Shown here piece after piece: positions 24,023 to 31,911 of a stretch of 46,585 bases of DNA (the first letter of the stretch is position 1; every line of letters starts with the position of its first letter). This DNA is from an uncultured Myxococcales bacterium. Its GTDB lineage: Bacteria > Myxococcota_A > Bradymonadia > UBA4248. Position numbers and translations under genes: made by a program. The stretch is from contig CAMCLY010000006.1 of the NCBI GenBank assembly GCA_945875805.1, forward strand, positions 1-46,585. Reading direction: 5' to 3'. The notes under the pieces are model-generated. The model saw nothing but the letters and a program-made list of their open reading frames with translations, made no database searches and had not been told where the DNA came from.

Positions 24023-24580
24023 TCAGTTGTCGGTGGAACATGAGCCCATGAACTGCAGCGTCCACTGAACCCATACCGAGGGACGGCCGCTTGTCGTTTC
24101 AAAGGGCTGCGAAAAGTTCATGGCGGAAAAAAGCTGGTTCTGGTGGAGAAACGCATCGTCCGAAACGACGAGGTAGAGGTTGATCGTTTTGCCCTCGACG
24201 ATGGCGTCCGGGTAACTCATGGCCGCCGTGCAGGCTGGAAAACTGTAGGTAATCCGATCGCGGGCTCCGGGCTGGATCTGTTTGGGGACGACGGTATAGA
24301 CGGGGTTCGTGGTGACGCCGGCCGTCCGGTAGTCGATGACCACCCTGTGATACAGCGGCTGATCCAGATTGTTGTCCCCGTAATTTGAGATGATGAATTC
24401 CTGGTTCCCGCCGAGGGAGAGGTTGATGTTCACCACCCCCATGGACGGACTGACCCCGGACAGGGCGTTGATATAGGGAAGCGTGTCTTCCGGTTCGGGG
24501 TCCTCCTCGATCTCAGGAAAGTAGAGACACCCGCTGAGGAGAAGGGACAGGCCCGTGATGCAAGCGAAGCGGAAGTTCAT
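24023..24580 (-). CDS. Lipoprotein co-translated with the sigma-54 activator
   Basis: 185 residues. Signal peptide with a good lipobox (LLSGC, Cys18). The mature part begins with an acidic Glu/Asp/Pro linker and then looks like an all-beta domain (VNINLSLGGNQEFIISNYGDNNL, LYHRVVIDYRTAGV, INLYLVVSDDAFLH), perhaps Ig-like, with Cys in FPACTAAM and MGSCSTDN. I do not recognise the family. Its ATG overlaps the stop of the upstream regulator gene by 4 nt, a sign of translational coupling, so it may report envelope state to, or be tied to, that regulator. Confidence 0.75.
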   Translation of the reverse strand: MNFRFACITGLSLLLSGCLYFPEIEEDPEPEDTLPYINALSGVSPSMGVVNINLSLGGNQEFIISNYGDNNLDQPLYHRVVIDYRTAGVTTNPVYTVVPKQIQPGARDRITYSFPACTAAMSYPDAIVEGKTINLYLVVSDDAFLHQNQLFSAMNFSQPFETTSGRPSVWVQWTLQFMGSCSTDN

Positions 24581-26367
24581 GATTTGTCGTTCTGCTTTTC
24601 GAGATGTCTAAAGATGGTTCTGGGATCGACCCCGAGATCGCGGGCCGTCTTTGAACGGTTTCCATCATTGAGTTCGAGAATTTCGTTGATGTATCGGCGC
24701 TGGAAATCGTCCTTGGCTTCGGCCAGGGACATGACGGGCTTGAGAACTTCGGGAATGAGGTCGAGGTCGGCGGGCTGAATCTGCGCCTTGTTTGAAAGGA
24801 TGAGGGCTTTTTTGATTCGATTCTCGAGCTGTCTGACGTTCCCCGGCCACCGGTATTTCCGTATGGCCTGGACGGCTTCCTGGGAAAGCGTCTTCGGGGG
24901 CATGTTGAACTCTTTGGCGTACCTGCGGATCAGGCCCCGGGCAATGAGAAGGATGTCGTCGCCGCGCTCGCACAGCGGGGGAAGTTTCAGCGTGATGACG
25001 TTGAGTCGGTAGAAAAGATCCTCGCGAAATCTTCCCTGCGAGACTTCGTTTTCGAGATCCTTGTTGGTGGCGGCGACGATTCGGATGTCGACGGGCTCGA
25101 CGGTGTTGCTCCCGACTTTGACGACGCAGCGTTCCTGAAGGACTCTGAGCAGTTTGACCTGAAGTTCCTGGGGCATTTCGCCGATTTCGTCCAGGAAGAG
25201 GGTGCCGCCGTTGGCCTGCTGAAATTTTCCGGACTTCGTCTGGATGGCGCCGGTAAATGCGCCTCGCACATGTCCGAAAAGTTCGCTCTCAAGCAGGTTT
25301 GCCGGAATGGCGCCGCAATTGATGACGACAAAGGGCCCCTTGAAGCGGTTGGACTGCCGGTGGAGTTCCTGGGCGACGAGTTCTTTTCCCGTTCCGGTCT
25401 CTCCCTCGATCAGGACGGTGACATCGGTGGAGGCCACTCGCCGCACGGTGTTGAACACCTCTCGCATGGGACGGCAGTCTCCGATGATGTTGCCGAACTT
25501 GAGATCCTCGATCTGTGAGCTGAGTTCCTTGTTTTCAAACACGAGATCGTCGACGAGAATGGCGTTGGCCAGGATGAGCGATATTTGCGCCGCAAAGACC
25601 CGCAATGCTTCGAGATGCTGGGGTTTGAACTGACTGACGATGTTGTCGTTGCCCACGTAAATGAGGCCGATGAGGGTGCCCCGGTCGAGGAGCGGCGTGC
25701 ACATCACGCTGCAGAAGCGCATGTCGATGACGCTTTTGGAGGAATTGAAATTCTCATCGTTGAGGGCGTCCCGGACGATGATGGGGGTGCGCGTTTCCAC
25801 GACATGGCGGACGATGGAGTCCGAAAACAGGTTGTTGTCTATCGATTCCTGATTGAAGTTGCGCGAGACCTGGCTGTGAATCTGGCCGTCACGGATGAGC
25901 AGGAGAAACCCCTTGTCGGCGTTGACGAGGCCAATGACGTCGTCGATGGCGTGGGTCAGGATGGAATTGACGCTGCATTCCTGCGAGAGGTCTTCGGCGA
26001 GTCTCTGAAGCTTGCCAAATGCCCTGAAGATGTACTCGTTATTTTCCTGCCTGGTGCAATCCGACGCGGGGTCTTGGGCGTGAAGGGAGAAACGCACGCA
26101 GAGCGGGCCGATGGCGAGTTCGTCCTGGTGAGAAAACGGCGTTTTTTTCTTTATTTTTTTGCCGTTGATGAAGACCTCGGCCTTTCTGGATGCCGGCTCG
26201 ATTTCGTAACCGTGATTTTCGAGGGTGATGAGCGCATGTACGGGTTCGATGCCGGATTCGTCACAGACAATGTCGCAGTCCTGTGACGACCCGATGGAGG
26301 TGATTTTTTTGTAAAGCTCATGGTATTTCTGAGCGACAACGTGATGATCAACGGATAGGAATGGCAT
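24577..26367 (-). CDS. FHA-GAF sigma-54-dependent transcriptional activator
   Basis: 596 residues. Domains in order: FHA-like (about 20-92; IGSSQDCDIV, VHALITLENHG), which would bind phospho-Thr; GAF (about 125-275; VNADKGFLLLIRDG, SVMCTPLLDRGTLIGLIYV); AAA+ (about 295-520) with Walker A GETGTGKE, the sigma-54-contact loop GAFTGA and Walker B LFLDEIGEMP; and a Fis-type helix-turn-helix at the end (NRSKTARDLGVDPRTIFRHL). It opens RNA polymerase-sigma-54 promoters in response to a phosphoprotein signal; FHA-linked activators of this build are common in myxobacteria. The Ser/Thr kinase and PP2C phosphatase in this window are candidate inputs. The usual FHA Arg is Ser here. Confidence 0.92.
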   Translation of the reverse strand: MPFLSVDHHVVAQKYHELYKKITSIGSSQDCDIVCDESGIEPVHALITLENHGYEIEPASRKAEVFINGKKIKKKTPFSHQDELAIGPLCVRFSLHAQDPASDCTRQENNEYIFRAFGKLQRLAEDLSQECSVNSILTHAIDDVIGLVNADKGFLLLIRDGQIHSQVSRNFNQESIDNNLFSDSIVRHVVETRTPIIVRDALNDENFNSSKSVIDMRFCSVMCTPLLDRGTLIGLIYVGNDNIVSQFKPQHLEALRVFAAQISLILANAILVDDLVFENKELSSQIEDLKFGNIIGDCRPMREVFNTVRRVASTDVTVLIEGETGTGKELVAQELHRQSNRFKGPFVVINCGAIPANLLESELFGHVRGAFTGAIQTKSGKFQQANGGTLFLDEIGEMPQELQVKLLRVLQERCVVKVGSNTVEPVDIRIVAATNKDLENEVSQGRFREDLFYRLNVITLKLPPLCERGDDILLIARGLIRRYAKEFNMPPKTLSQEAVQAIRKYRWPGNVRQLENRIKKALILSNKAQIQPADLDLIPEVLKPVMSLAEAKDDFQRRYINEILELNDGNRSKTARDLGVDPRTIFRHLEKQNDKS

Positions 26368-26441
26368 GTGAAACCGACAGGAATAAAGGTGAAGATAAAA
26401 GCAGTCAGGGGAAGGATTGTGTGGAGGCGGGCAGAGGGGGT

Positions 26442-26495
26442 AGCGGCGTATTGAGCCCGCAGGGCGAGATAGCCGCTCAGGGGGAGGCTTCCCCC
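26442..26495 (-). repeat. Hairpin element R9 (right copy flanking the sigma-54 gene pair)
   Basis: Mirror image of R8: hairpin 26442-26477 with CTAT / ATACG core, then the GGGGGA hairpin 26480-26495. Over about 67 bp (26434-26501) it differs from the reverse complement of 23925-23991 at about one internal position (CTATCTCG against CTATTTCG), plus one G in a G run. Confidence 0.85.
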
Positions 26496-26508
26496 TCCCA
26501 AAGAAAAA

Positions 26509-27393
26509 TCATGCGGAGAGCGTTTTGACGGCGTTTTGCAGGTCGGCCCAGACGGGGCCTTTGAGCTTTGGATTTTTGAGCATCTCGTCAGGATGATGGG
26601 TGACCATGGTGGGGATATTCTCGAAACGCAGCCATGTACCGCGCACCTGGCTCAGGAGTCTGTCGTCATCAAACAACCCGCGGTAGGCGGTATTTCCCCA
26701 TACGATAATGATTTTTGGCCTGACGAGGATGACTTCCCTGCGTAACGTTTCCAGGCATGTTTTTGCAACTTTTTGGGGATCGGGGGCGGAATGGCAGGCG
26801 CATTTGATGAGGTGGGTGAAGTAGATGCGGTTGCGAGTGAGGCTGGGATTGAGATTTTCGAGGGCGGAGAGGATTTTTGAGAGGAGGGCGCCGGCATCTC
26901 CCTGGAGAAATGTGCCGGGCAAGGAAAGTTCGCGGGCGGCGCCGCCGGAGATGAACATCATCAAGGGATCGAGGGGGCCGTGGGGGAGGAGCTTTTGGGG
27001 GGACTTGTCGCCGGCGGGACATCGTCGGCAGGCCTCGATCGATTCGCGGAGGCGGTCGAGTTCGCGTTTGCGTTCTTCGGGGGCGAGTTGCGAGAGGGTC
27101 AGGAGGCGTCTGGAAGGATTTTTGTCGCGGAGGGACTGAAACGCGTGGAGGGTGGCCGTCGTGGGGGCCGTCGTGGGTGGCAAGGGCGTGGCGTGCGGTG
27201 GTGGGGCCGGGCGTGAGGGATGAGCAAGTGCGGGGGCAGTCTGACGCGGCATCATTGAGCCTGGCCAGGAGGGATCGTCGGGGGGGAAGCCGTCGGCTCC
27301 CAGCGATTTCTGGGCTTCGATCCAGGTGGTGAGTTCGAGGGAGACCTGCTGGACCAGGGCGGCGATGGCACTTTGAATGTGAGCAGAATCCAT
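26509..27393 (-). CDS. Divergent family-4-type uracil-DNA glycosylase
   Basis: 294 residues. An N-terminal helical and Pro-rich part (1-80) precedes a UDG-fold domain (about 105-290). Cys122, Cys125, Cys198 and Cys213 (EACRRCP, HLIKCAC, KTCLETL) match the 4Fe-4S ligands of family 4 UDGs, and FLQGDAGALLSKIL fits the GrPFvGraGqLL block. The usual active-site block GEAPGE reads SGGAARE here, and the HP(S/A) motif reads THHPDEML. So it belongs to the superfamily, but normal uracil excision is uncertain; a different base specificity or a non-catalytic role is possible. Fe-S proteins of this type repair DNA in the cytoplasm. It starts 26 bp after the acyl-CoA dehydrogenase gene. Confidence 0.75.
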   Translation of the reverse strand: MDSAHIQSAIAALVQQVSLELTTWIEAQKSLGADGFPPDDPSWPGSMMPRQTAPALAHPSRPAPPPHATPLPPTTAPTTATLHAFQSLRDKNPSRRLLTLSQLAPEERKRELDRLRESIEACRRCPAGDKSPQKLLPHGPLDPLMMFISGGAARELSLPGTFLQGDAGALLSKILSALENLNPSLTRNRIYFTHLIKCACHSAPDPQKVAKTCLETLRREVILVRPKIIIVWGNTAYRGLFDDDRLLSQVRGTWLRFENIPTMVTHHPDEMLKNPKLKGPVWADLQNAVKTLSA

Positions 27394-27419
27394 GGGCGTT
27401 TCCGGCGTGAGGCAGTGGG

Positions 27420-28583
27420 CTACAGACGCGAGTCTGTCATGAGCAGGCGGGAGATATTTTTTTGGAGGGCCTCGTTTGTGCCTCCGCCGATGCTGAGCAG
27501 GACGGCATCGCGGTAGAGGCGCGACACGGGGTATGCGTGGCTGTATCCGTTTGCGCCGAGGACCTGGATGGCGGATCTTGCAATATCCTCGGCGCCCTTG
27601 GCGCAGAAGATTTTTGTGGCGTCGGCGTTGAGGGATGCCTGTGGGGCAGACTGGATGGTCTCGGCGACCGTTTCGTAAAGCATCGTCCGCATGGCGCGGT
27701 ACTGGGCGTAGCTTTCGGCGAGAAATTTCTGGATTTGACCGAAGTCGGCGATTTTGTGTTCAAAGGCATGGCGCTGGCGTGCATAGTCTCGCATGGTATT
27801 TAGGCATGTTTTGGCGATGCCGCACGACTGTGCGGCGAGGGCCAGGCGCTCGACCGCGAGGTTTCTGAGCATGGGGCGCAGCCCTTCGTGGAGGGTTCCG
27901 ACCAGGGCGTCCTTTGGAAGCGCGACGTGGCTGAACGTGAGGATTCCCGTGGGACTGGAACGCATGCCCATTTTTTTGTCACACGGGAGTCTGGAGACGC
28001 CCTCGGCGCGGGTTTCGACGAGGAACAGACTGATGTCGCGGCGTTGTTCTCCGGTTCTTGCGTAGACGAGAAAGACGTCTCCGACGGTGGCGTTGGTAAT
28101 CCACTGTTTTGTGCCGTTGAGGACGAATCCGGAGTCTGTCTGGGTGGCGGTTGTACTCATGCCGAGGACATCCGTGCCTGCGTTGGGCTCGGTCATGGCC
28201 ATGCCGGAGATGCGTTTTTGACGGAGGATATCGGCGTGTCTTTTGGGCAGAGGCTGTCCGAGGGCTTTCCATGTGTGGTAGAGCTGATGGGAAAACAGGA
28301 GCTCCTGTGAGAGGAATGAGAGGGCGATGGCGGGGTCGCATTCGCTCATGGCCTCGATGGCGGCGATGGGTGCCGTGATGTCGAGATCTGCGCCGAGCAG
28401 GGATTCCGGCAGGGTGGTGTTCATCAGTCCGAGTTCGGAGTCGAGGCGCCGGTAGAGGCTGAGATCAAACGTGCAGGTTTCGTCCCGGTCGTCGGCGCCG
28501 GGCATGAGATTCCGCCATGCCCATCCCCGGACGGATTCAGTGATATCCTTTGTTATGTCTTGGGATTCAGGGAATAAAGACAT
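27420..28583 (-). CDS. Acyl-CoA dehydrogenase, isovaleryl-CoA-dehydrogenase-like
   Basis: 387 residues, normal length. It oxidises an acyl-CoA at the alpha-beta bond with FAD, passing electrons to ETF. Signatures: GMAMTEPNAGTDVLGM (FAD/substrate), KQWITNATVGDVFLVYA, and the C-terminal YRDAVLLSIGGGTNEALQKNI. In most short/medium-chain enzymes the catalytic Glu lies just before GT; here that site is Gly (IGGGT), while a Glu is present in AVERLALAAQSCG, the position used by isovaleryl-CoA dehydrogenase. That suggests a branched or short substrate, by inference. Its start overlaps the end of the LprI-like lipoprotein gene by 17 bp. Confidence 0.9.
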   Translation of the reverse strand: MSLFPESQDITKDITESVRGWAWRNLMPGADDRDETCTFDLSLYRRLDSELGLMNTTLPESLLGADLDITAPIAAIEAMSECDPAIALSFLSQELLFSHQLYHTWKALGQPLPKRHADILRQKRISGMAMTEPNAGTDVLGMSTTATQTDSGFVLNGTKQWITNATVGDVFLVYARTGEQRRDISLFLVETRAEGVSRLPCDKKMGMRSSPTGILTFSHVALPKDALVGTLHEGLRPMLRNLAVERLALAAQSCGIAKTCLNTMRDYARQRHAFEHKIADFGQIQKFLAESYAQYRAMRTMLYETVAETIQSAPQASLNADATKIFCAKGAEDIARSAIQVLGANGYSHAYPVSRLYRDAVLLSIGGGTNEALQKNISRLLMTDSRL

Positions 28584-29346
28584 CGGGGGCGTCCTTTGGC
28601 GAGAGCCGGTGAAACTGTCCTTCGACGAGGGAGGCGAGCCGAAGCATGTCGGGGGAGAGTCCGGTGATTGACGAAGTCTGAATTTCGAGGGTGAGATTGT
28701 CTGTCTTTTTGAGCGTTACGGCGATGGGAATCTGCCCGGAAGCCGTGCATTGGGCCTCGGAGGTGTCGGCCTGGCAGTGTGCGGTATAGACCCATGGCTC
28801 GCCGTGCGCGCGCATGACGAGATTGAGTGTCTGGGCGGGCATCTCGTAGAGTTCCAAGGTTCTGTCTTCTCCTGAGGTGTAAAAGCCGCCAAATGTCCCG
28901 GGCATGTCGATGAGCATGGCGCGCGAGGTGCGCTGCTGGATGAAATCCGCCCTCATCTGTGTGGCGACGGCGAAAGCGTCTGCAGCGGGAACGCCCTGAC
29001 GGACGAGGTGATTGATGTCTGCGCCGCGACCTCTTTTGAGCCAGTCATTTTGGTGAAGCTTGAGCTGGCGTAACCGGGACTCGGACAGGACTGCCCGTGC
29101 GTCTCTGAGGGCACTGTCCATGTTGGATTCGCTCTGTTTTGTCTTGTCGATGCGGCTGAGGATGTCTTTTCGCGTGGCGTGCTGTCGTGATTTTTCGTCA
29201 TCGTCGAGTTCGGGAATGCCGTCGAAGGTGAGGGCAATTTTGTCTTCGGAACTCATCTTTTCTACGCGATGGTCGTTTTTGCAACCCTGCAGTCCGAACA
29301 GAAGACTTGTGGCCATGAAGACGCAGGTCACGCGAGTACGGTGCAT
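28567..29346 (-). CDS. Lipoprotein with LprI-like segment
   Basis: 259 residues from ATG 29346, 4 nt after the probable end of the PP2C reading frame. Lipobox LQGC (Cys22). Residues about 40-105 are charged and helical (SALRDARAVLSESRLRQLKL, QNDWLKRGRGADI), resembling the DUF1311/LprI fold known for lysozyme inhibition; no conserved LprI disulfide pair is obvious, so that is tentative. The C-terminal half (about 140-255) looks like a beta-domain with Cys in TAHCQADTSEAQC. A longer in-frame extension upstream runs through the PP2C tail and was excluded. Function unknown. Confidence 0.65.
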   Translation of the reverse strand: MHRTRVTCVFMATSLLFGLQGCKNDHRVEKMSSEDKIALTFDGIPELDDDEKSRQHATRKDILSRIDKTKQSESNMDSALRDARAVLSESRLRQLKLHQNDWLKRGRGADINHLVRQGVPAADAFAVATQMRADFIQQRTSRAMLIDMPGTFGGFYTSGEDRTLELYEMPAQTLNLVMRAHGEPWVYTAHCQADTSEAQCTASGQIPIAVTLKKTDNLTLEIQTSSITGLSPDMLRLASLVEGQFHRLSPKDAPDVFIP

Positions 29347-29350
29347 GGAA

Positions 29351-30094
29351 TTACCATTTGTGAGGGCCTCGGCTGGAGGGATGGGGGCAGAGGAGGGATT
29401 CGTCGATTTCGATGCTGTCCTCGTCATCTTCGGGGAAGTTCGGATGGGGGCGGGAGGGAGATGCGTGTTTCGGACCGGCCGTGGGGCCCGGATTTTGGGG
29501 CTTGGGTTGGGACGGGGGAGTGAAGGATACGTGCGAACCGAAATTTGGGCCTGAAGATGGCGGTGTGGCCGGAGATTTGGACAGGGCGTGGAGGGAGGCA
29601 TGAATCAGGGATTTGTTGGAGATGAGGGTGGGGGAATCGTCCAGATCGTCGTCCTCATCGTCGTAAAGCGAGGGATCCATGGGGGGAACGGAGGTGTTTT
29701 TGAGAATTTCGTCGGTGATGATGGGACACTCCGACATGGTTTTGGAGTCATCCTCGGAGAAGCGTTCGTCCTGTGATTTTTCGGTCTGGGATGGGGGGGC
29801 AGGCGGGGCGGTGAAGAGAAGCTCGGCCTGGGGGAGGATGTCATCGGAGGGGGCGTGGGTTCCTGGGGCAGGGATCTTTTTGAGGGCGTCCGAGGCGGCC
29901 TGTTTCACGACCGACTGGGGTGGGGAGGAAATAATTTTTGTCTCGTCGGAATCCGGGGTGTCGATGGCGGGCGCCGGCGTGTCGAGATGGGCGCGTCCTG
30001 CGCTGCCGATAGGTTTGGGCATGGCTCTGGATGGGGAACGGACCTCGATGACCTCCTTGACCTCGGCGGTTTTCCCGGCGGGTTTGCTGGGGTG
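29351..30094 (-). CDS. Out-of-frame continuation of the PP2C gene (C-terminal extension)
   Basis: This frame, entered if one base is removed from the C runs at 30094-30129, reads HPSKPAGKTAEVKEVIEVRSP and continues for 247 codons with protein-like content: a Ser/Thr/Pro-rich linker, an acidic stretch (DPSLYDDEDDDLDD) and the tail DDEDSIEIDESLLC. Its stop lies 4 nt before the ATG of the next lipoprotein gene, the spacing expected of an operon. The frame actually open past the C runs is Arg/His/Pro-rich and ends at 29841. So the true PP2C protein is probably 581 residues, either after a sequencing error or in one state of a slippage-controlled gene. Confidence 0.7.
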   Translation of the reverse strand, partial: HPSKPAGKTAEVKEVIEVRSPSRAMPKPIGSAGRAHLDTPAPAIDTPDSDETKIISSPPQSVVKQAASDALKKIPAPGTHAPSDDILPQAELLFTAPPAPPSQTEKSQDERFSEDDSKTMSECPIITDEILKNTSVPPMDPSLYDDEDDDLDDSPTLISNKSLIHASLHALSKSPATPPSSGPNFGSHVSFTPPSQPKPQNPGPTAGPKHASPSRPHPNFPEDDEDSIEIDESLLCPHPSSRGPHKW

Positions 30095-31097
30095 GGGGGG
30101 GGGGGGCGGGGGGGGGGGCGGGGGGGGGGTGGGGCTGCAGGGGGGTGGCCACGGGGATCGGGGCCATCATGCGAATGCTGGGCTTGGCGGTGGCTTCCAT
30201 CATGGGCATGGAGGGATGCGGGACGGCGACCGGGGTTATATTGACGGGCACCGCGCGCACGGCCCCGAGGGACGGGGCGGGATGCATCATGCCGGGCGTC
30301 ATGGGGGGGGCGATTTTTGCGGCATCGTCGGCATCCTCCACGGCCACGCAGACGACCGTGACGTTGTCCTTGCCGCCCGCCTTGAGTGCCAGTCCGATGA
30401 GTTCGGTGCAGGCATCCGGCAGGGTTGGCGCTTTGGTGATTGTCTGACAGATCAGGTTGTCCGGCACGAGATCGCTCAGTCCATCCGAACACATCATGTA
30501 GATATCCCCGGTCTCGCGGGGGACTTCCTGAACGTCCACCTCCACTTCGTCCTTGAGGCCGATGGCTCTCAGAATGACATTTTTGTTTGCGAAGTTAGGC
30601 GCGTCCTCGGGTTTGAGTTCGCCCTTGTCGATGAGGTGGTTGAGCAACGAGTGATCGCGGCTCATCTGTTTGATTTCGCCCTTTCTGACGCGGTAGATTC
30701 TGGAATCGCCGACATGCGCCAGGACGAGGTTGTTGGGCGCGTTGTAGATTGCGGTGACGGTGGTGCCCATGCCTTCCATCGAACGGTCTTTGCATGACTG
30801 GATGAAGACGCGCTCGTTGGCGTACATGATGGCGTTGGCCAGGAGATTGGCCTCATAGCTTAGGTTTGGCTTAATCGGGAAGGACAGTTTGAAACCGGGC
30901 TGCCGGGCGGTTTCGCAGATATACTGCGCGATATGGCTGACACACATGGTCGAGGCGACCTGCCCGGAAGCATGTCCTCCCATGCCGTCGGCGAGGACGT
31001 ACAGACCGGCGCTCTGCACGATGGCGTAGTTGTCCTCGTTGTTTGTTCTTTTCAGTCCGACGTCTGTTTTTGCAGCAGAAGCCAATCGCGATGCCAT
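29841..31097 (-). CDS. PP2C-family Ser/Thr protein phosphatase (as read, frameshifted at C runs)
   Basis: 418 residues as written. The catalytic domain (about 1-250) is complete: KRTNNEDNYA, VLADGMGGHASGQ, LAHVGDSRIY, MCSDGLSDLV and GGKDNVTVV supply the metal-binding Asp residues and the phosphate-binding Arg region. It removes phosphate from Ser/Thr and would oppose the kinase encoded at 17260. After residue about 255 a Pro/Met-rich linker runs into a polyproline stretch coded by C runs of 10, 11 and 13. Past it this frame gives Arg/His/Pro-rich sequence and stops at 29841, which I take as not the native end. The catalytic part is unaffected. Confidence 0.85.
   Translation of the reverse strand: MASRLASAAKTDVGLKRTNNEDNYAIVQSAGLYVLADGMGGHASGQVASTMCVSHIAQYICETARQPGFKLSFPIKPNLSYEANLLANAIMYANERVFIQSCKDRSMEGMGTTVTAIYNAPNNLVLAHVGDSRIYRVRKGEIKQMSRDHSLLNHLIDKGELKPEDAPNFANKNVILRAIGLKDEVEVDVQEVPRETGDIYMMCSDGLSDLVPDNLICQTITKAPTLPDACTELIGLALKAGGKDNVTVVCVAVEDADDAAKIAPPMTPGMMHPAPSLGAVRAVPVNITPVAVPHPSMPMMEATAKPSIRMMAPIPVATPLQPHPPPAPPPAPPPPPQQTRRENRRGQGGHRGPFPIQSHAQTYRQRRTRPSRHAGARHRHPGFRRDKNYFLPTPVGRETGRLGRPQKDPCPRNPRPLR
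30094..30134. repeat. G/C homopolymer runs in the PP2C gene
   Basis: On the plus strand: 13 G, C, 11 G, C, 10 G, T, 4 G. On the coding strand these encode a proline stretch. Such runs are prone to slippage in replication, transcription and sequencing. Confidence 0.95.
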
Positions 31098-31206
31098 GAG
31101 ATACTCCGCGTGGAACCGGCTCGGGAAGGAGCTCCGGAATCGGTTGTTGAGAGGGAAAGGGTGTCCTGAAAAAATGGAAATGCCGCGATCCTAAGATGTG
31201 GCGAGG

Positions 31207-31635
31207 CTATGGGATAGAAACCTCGACGGTGTATTCGGATTTATACGCTTCACAGAAGATTTCCAGGTAGTAGTGGCCCGGGATGGCGTCAAAGATCTGA
31301 ATGTTGCGGCTTCCTGGTTTGAAGGGCAGTCGGTACATTTCCTCTCCGGTGGGTTTCCGGATGACGACGGTACCTCCGGCGGCGGGCTCGTCAAAGGCGA
31401 AGGTGACGGCGATTTTTCCCTCGCCCGGAACGGTGAAGTATTTCCAGTCGGTTTTGTCCCCGTCGAGGCAGGAGACGTAATCCAGCACGAGGTCGTTAAT
31501 TTTGATTTCGATGGCACCAAGTCGGTCTTTGTCGGTACTCGAATTGGTTTCCGGCCCGAGCGTCTCGCATCCCGCGCCGAGAAGGAGCGCGGCGAACACC
31601 CCTGCGGCGGCAATCGTTCCCTTAACCCATTTCAT
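31207..31635 (-). CDS. Small lipoprotein with PPC-like beta domain
   Basis: 142 residues from ATG 31635, with AGGAAG about 6 nt upstream. Signal peptide with a clear lipobox (LGAGC, Cys23). The mature part is an all-beta domain (KYFTVPGEGKIAVTFAFDEPA, GTVVIRKPTGEEMYRL, GHYYLEIFCEAYKSEYTVEVSI) in the pattern of pre-peptidase C-terminal domains, which often bind sugars or assist secretion. Cys in VSCLDG and IFCEA could pair. It lies 109 bp upstream of the PP2C gene on the same strand and is divergent from ftsZ. Confidence 0.7.
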   Translation of the reverse strand: MKWVKGTIAAAGVFAALLLGAGCETLGPETNSSTDKDRLGAIEIKINDLVLDYVSCLDGDKTDWKYFTVPGEGKIAVTFAFDEPAAGGTVVIRKPTGEEMYRLPFKPGSRNIQIFDAIPGHYYLEIFCEAYKSEYTVEVSIP

Positions 31636-31687
31636 TTTTACTTCCTATTCACACGAATGCATGCCCGTGACCGGCACGATATGAGAA

Positions 31688-31704
31688 ACTCAAGCGGCTT
31701 GAGT
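31688..31704. other. Perfect palindrome in the ftsZ upstream region
   Basis: ACTCAAGC-G-GCTTGAGT, 8-bp arms around one base. It resembles a dimeric regulator site and lies 53 bp upstream of the minus-strand lipoprotein start. Candidate operator only. Confidence 0.4.
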
Positions 31705-31706
31705 AG

Positions 31707-31754
31707 ACACTTGTAAACAAATCATACAATTTGTTGGTGTTTGAGGTCAAGTGT
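31707..31754. other. Nested inverted repeats in the ftsZ upstream region
   Basis: ACACTTG (31707-31713) pairs with CAAGTGT (31748-31754), enclosing ACAAAT / ATTTGT. It lies in an AT-rich island of an otherwise GC-rich gap. It could be a regulatory site or a hairpin. Confidence 0.4.
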
Positions 31755-31805
31755 AATGCCCGGCGGCGTTGTGGCTTGACATGAGATGGGTGGGGCAAAA
31801 GCCGC

Positions 31806-31835
31806 TTGCATAGAAAGGGGGATTTGTCCTATGCT
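31806..31835 (+). promoter_or_regulatory. Possible sigma-70 promoter of ftsZ
   Basis: TTGCAT (31806-31811), 18-nt spacer, TATGCT (31830-31835). It would give a leader of about 280 nt before the ftsZ ATG. A TTGACA further upstream has no matching -10 at normal spacing. Confidence 0.45.
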
Positions 31836-31881
31836 GTCGCGAAGCGTGATGAATACGCAGTGAATCACGAATCGTTACAGA

Positions 31882-31911
31882 GCCAGCATTGGAAGTGCCA
31901 GCATTGGAAGT
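31882..31911. repeat. Two 15-bp direct repeats in the ftsZ leader
   Basis: GCCAGCATTGGAAGT twice, head to tail and exact, downstream of the predicted promoter. Such iterons can be regulator sites. The rest of the 488-bp gap (31636-32123) shows no gene. Confidence 0.9.
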
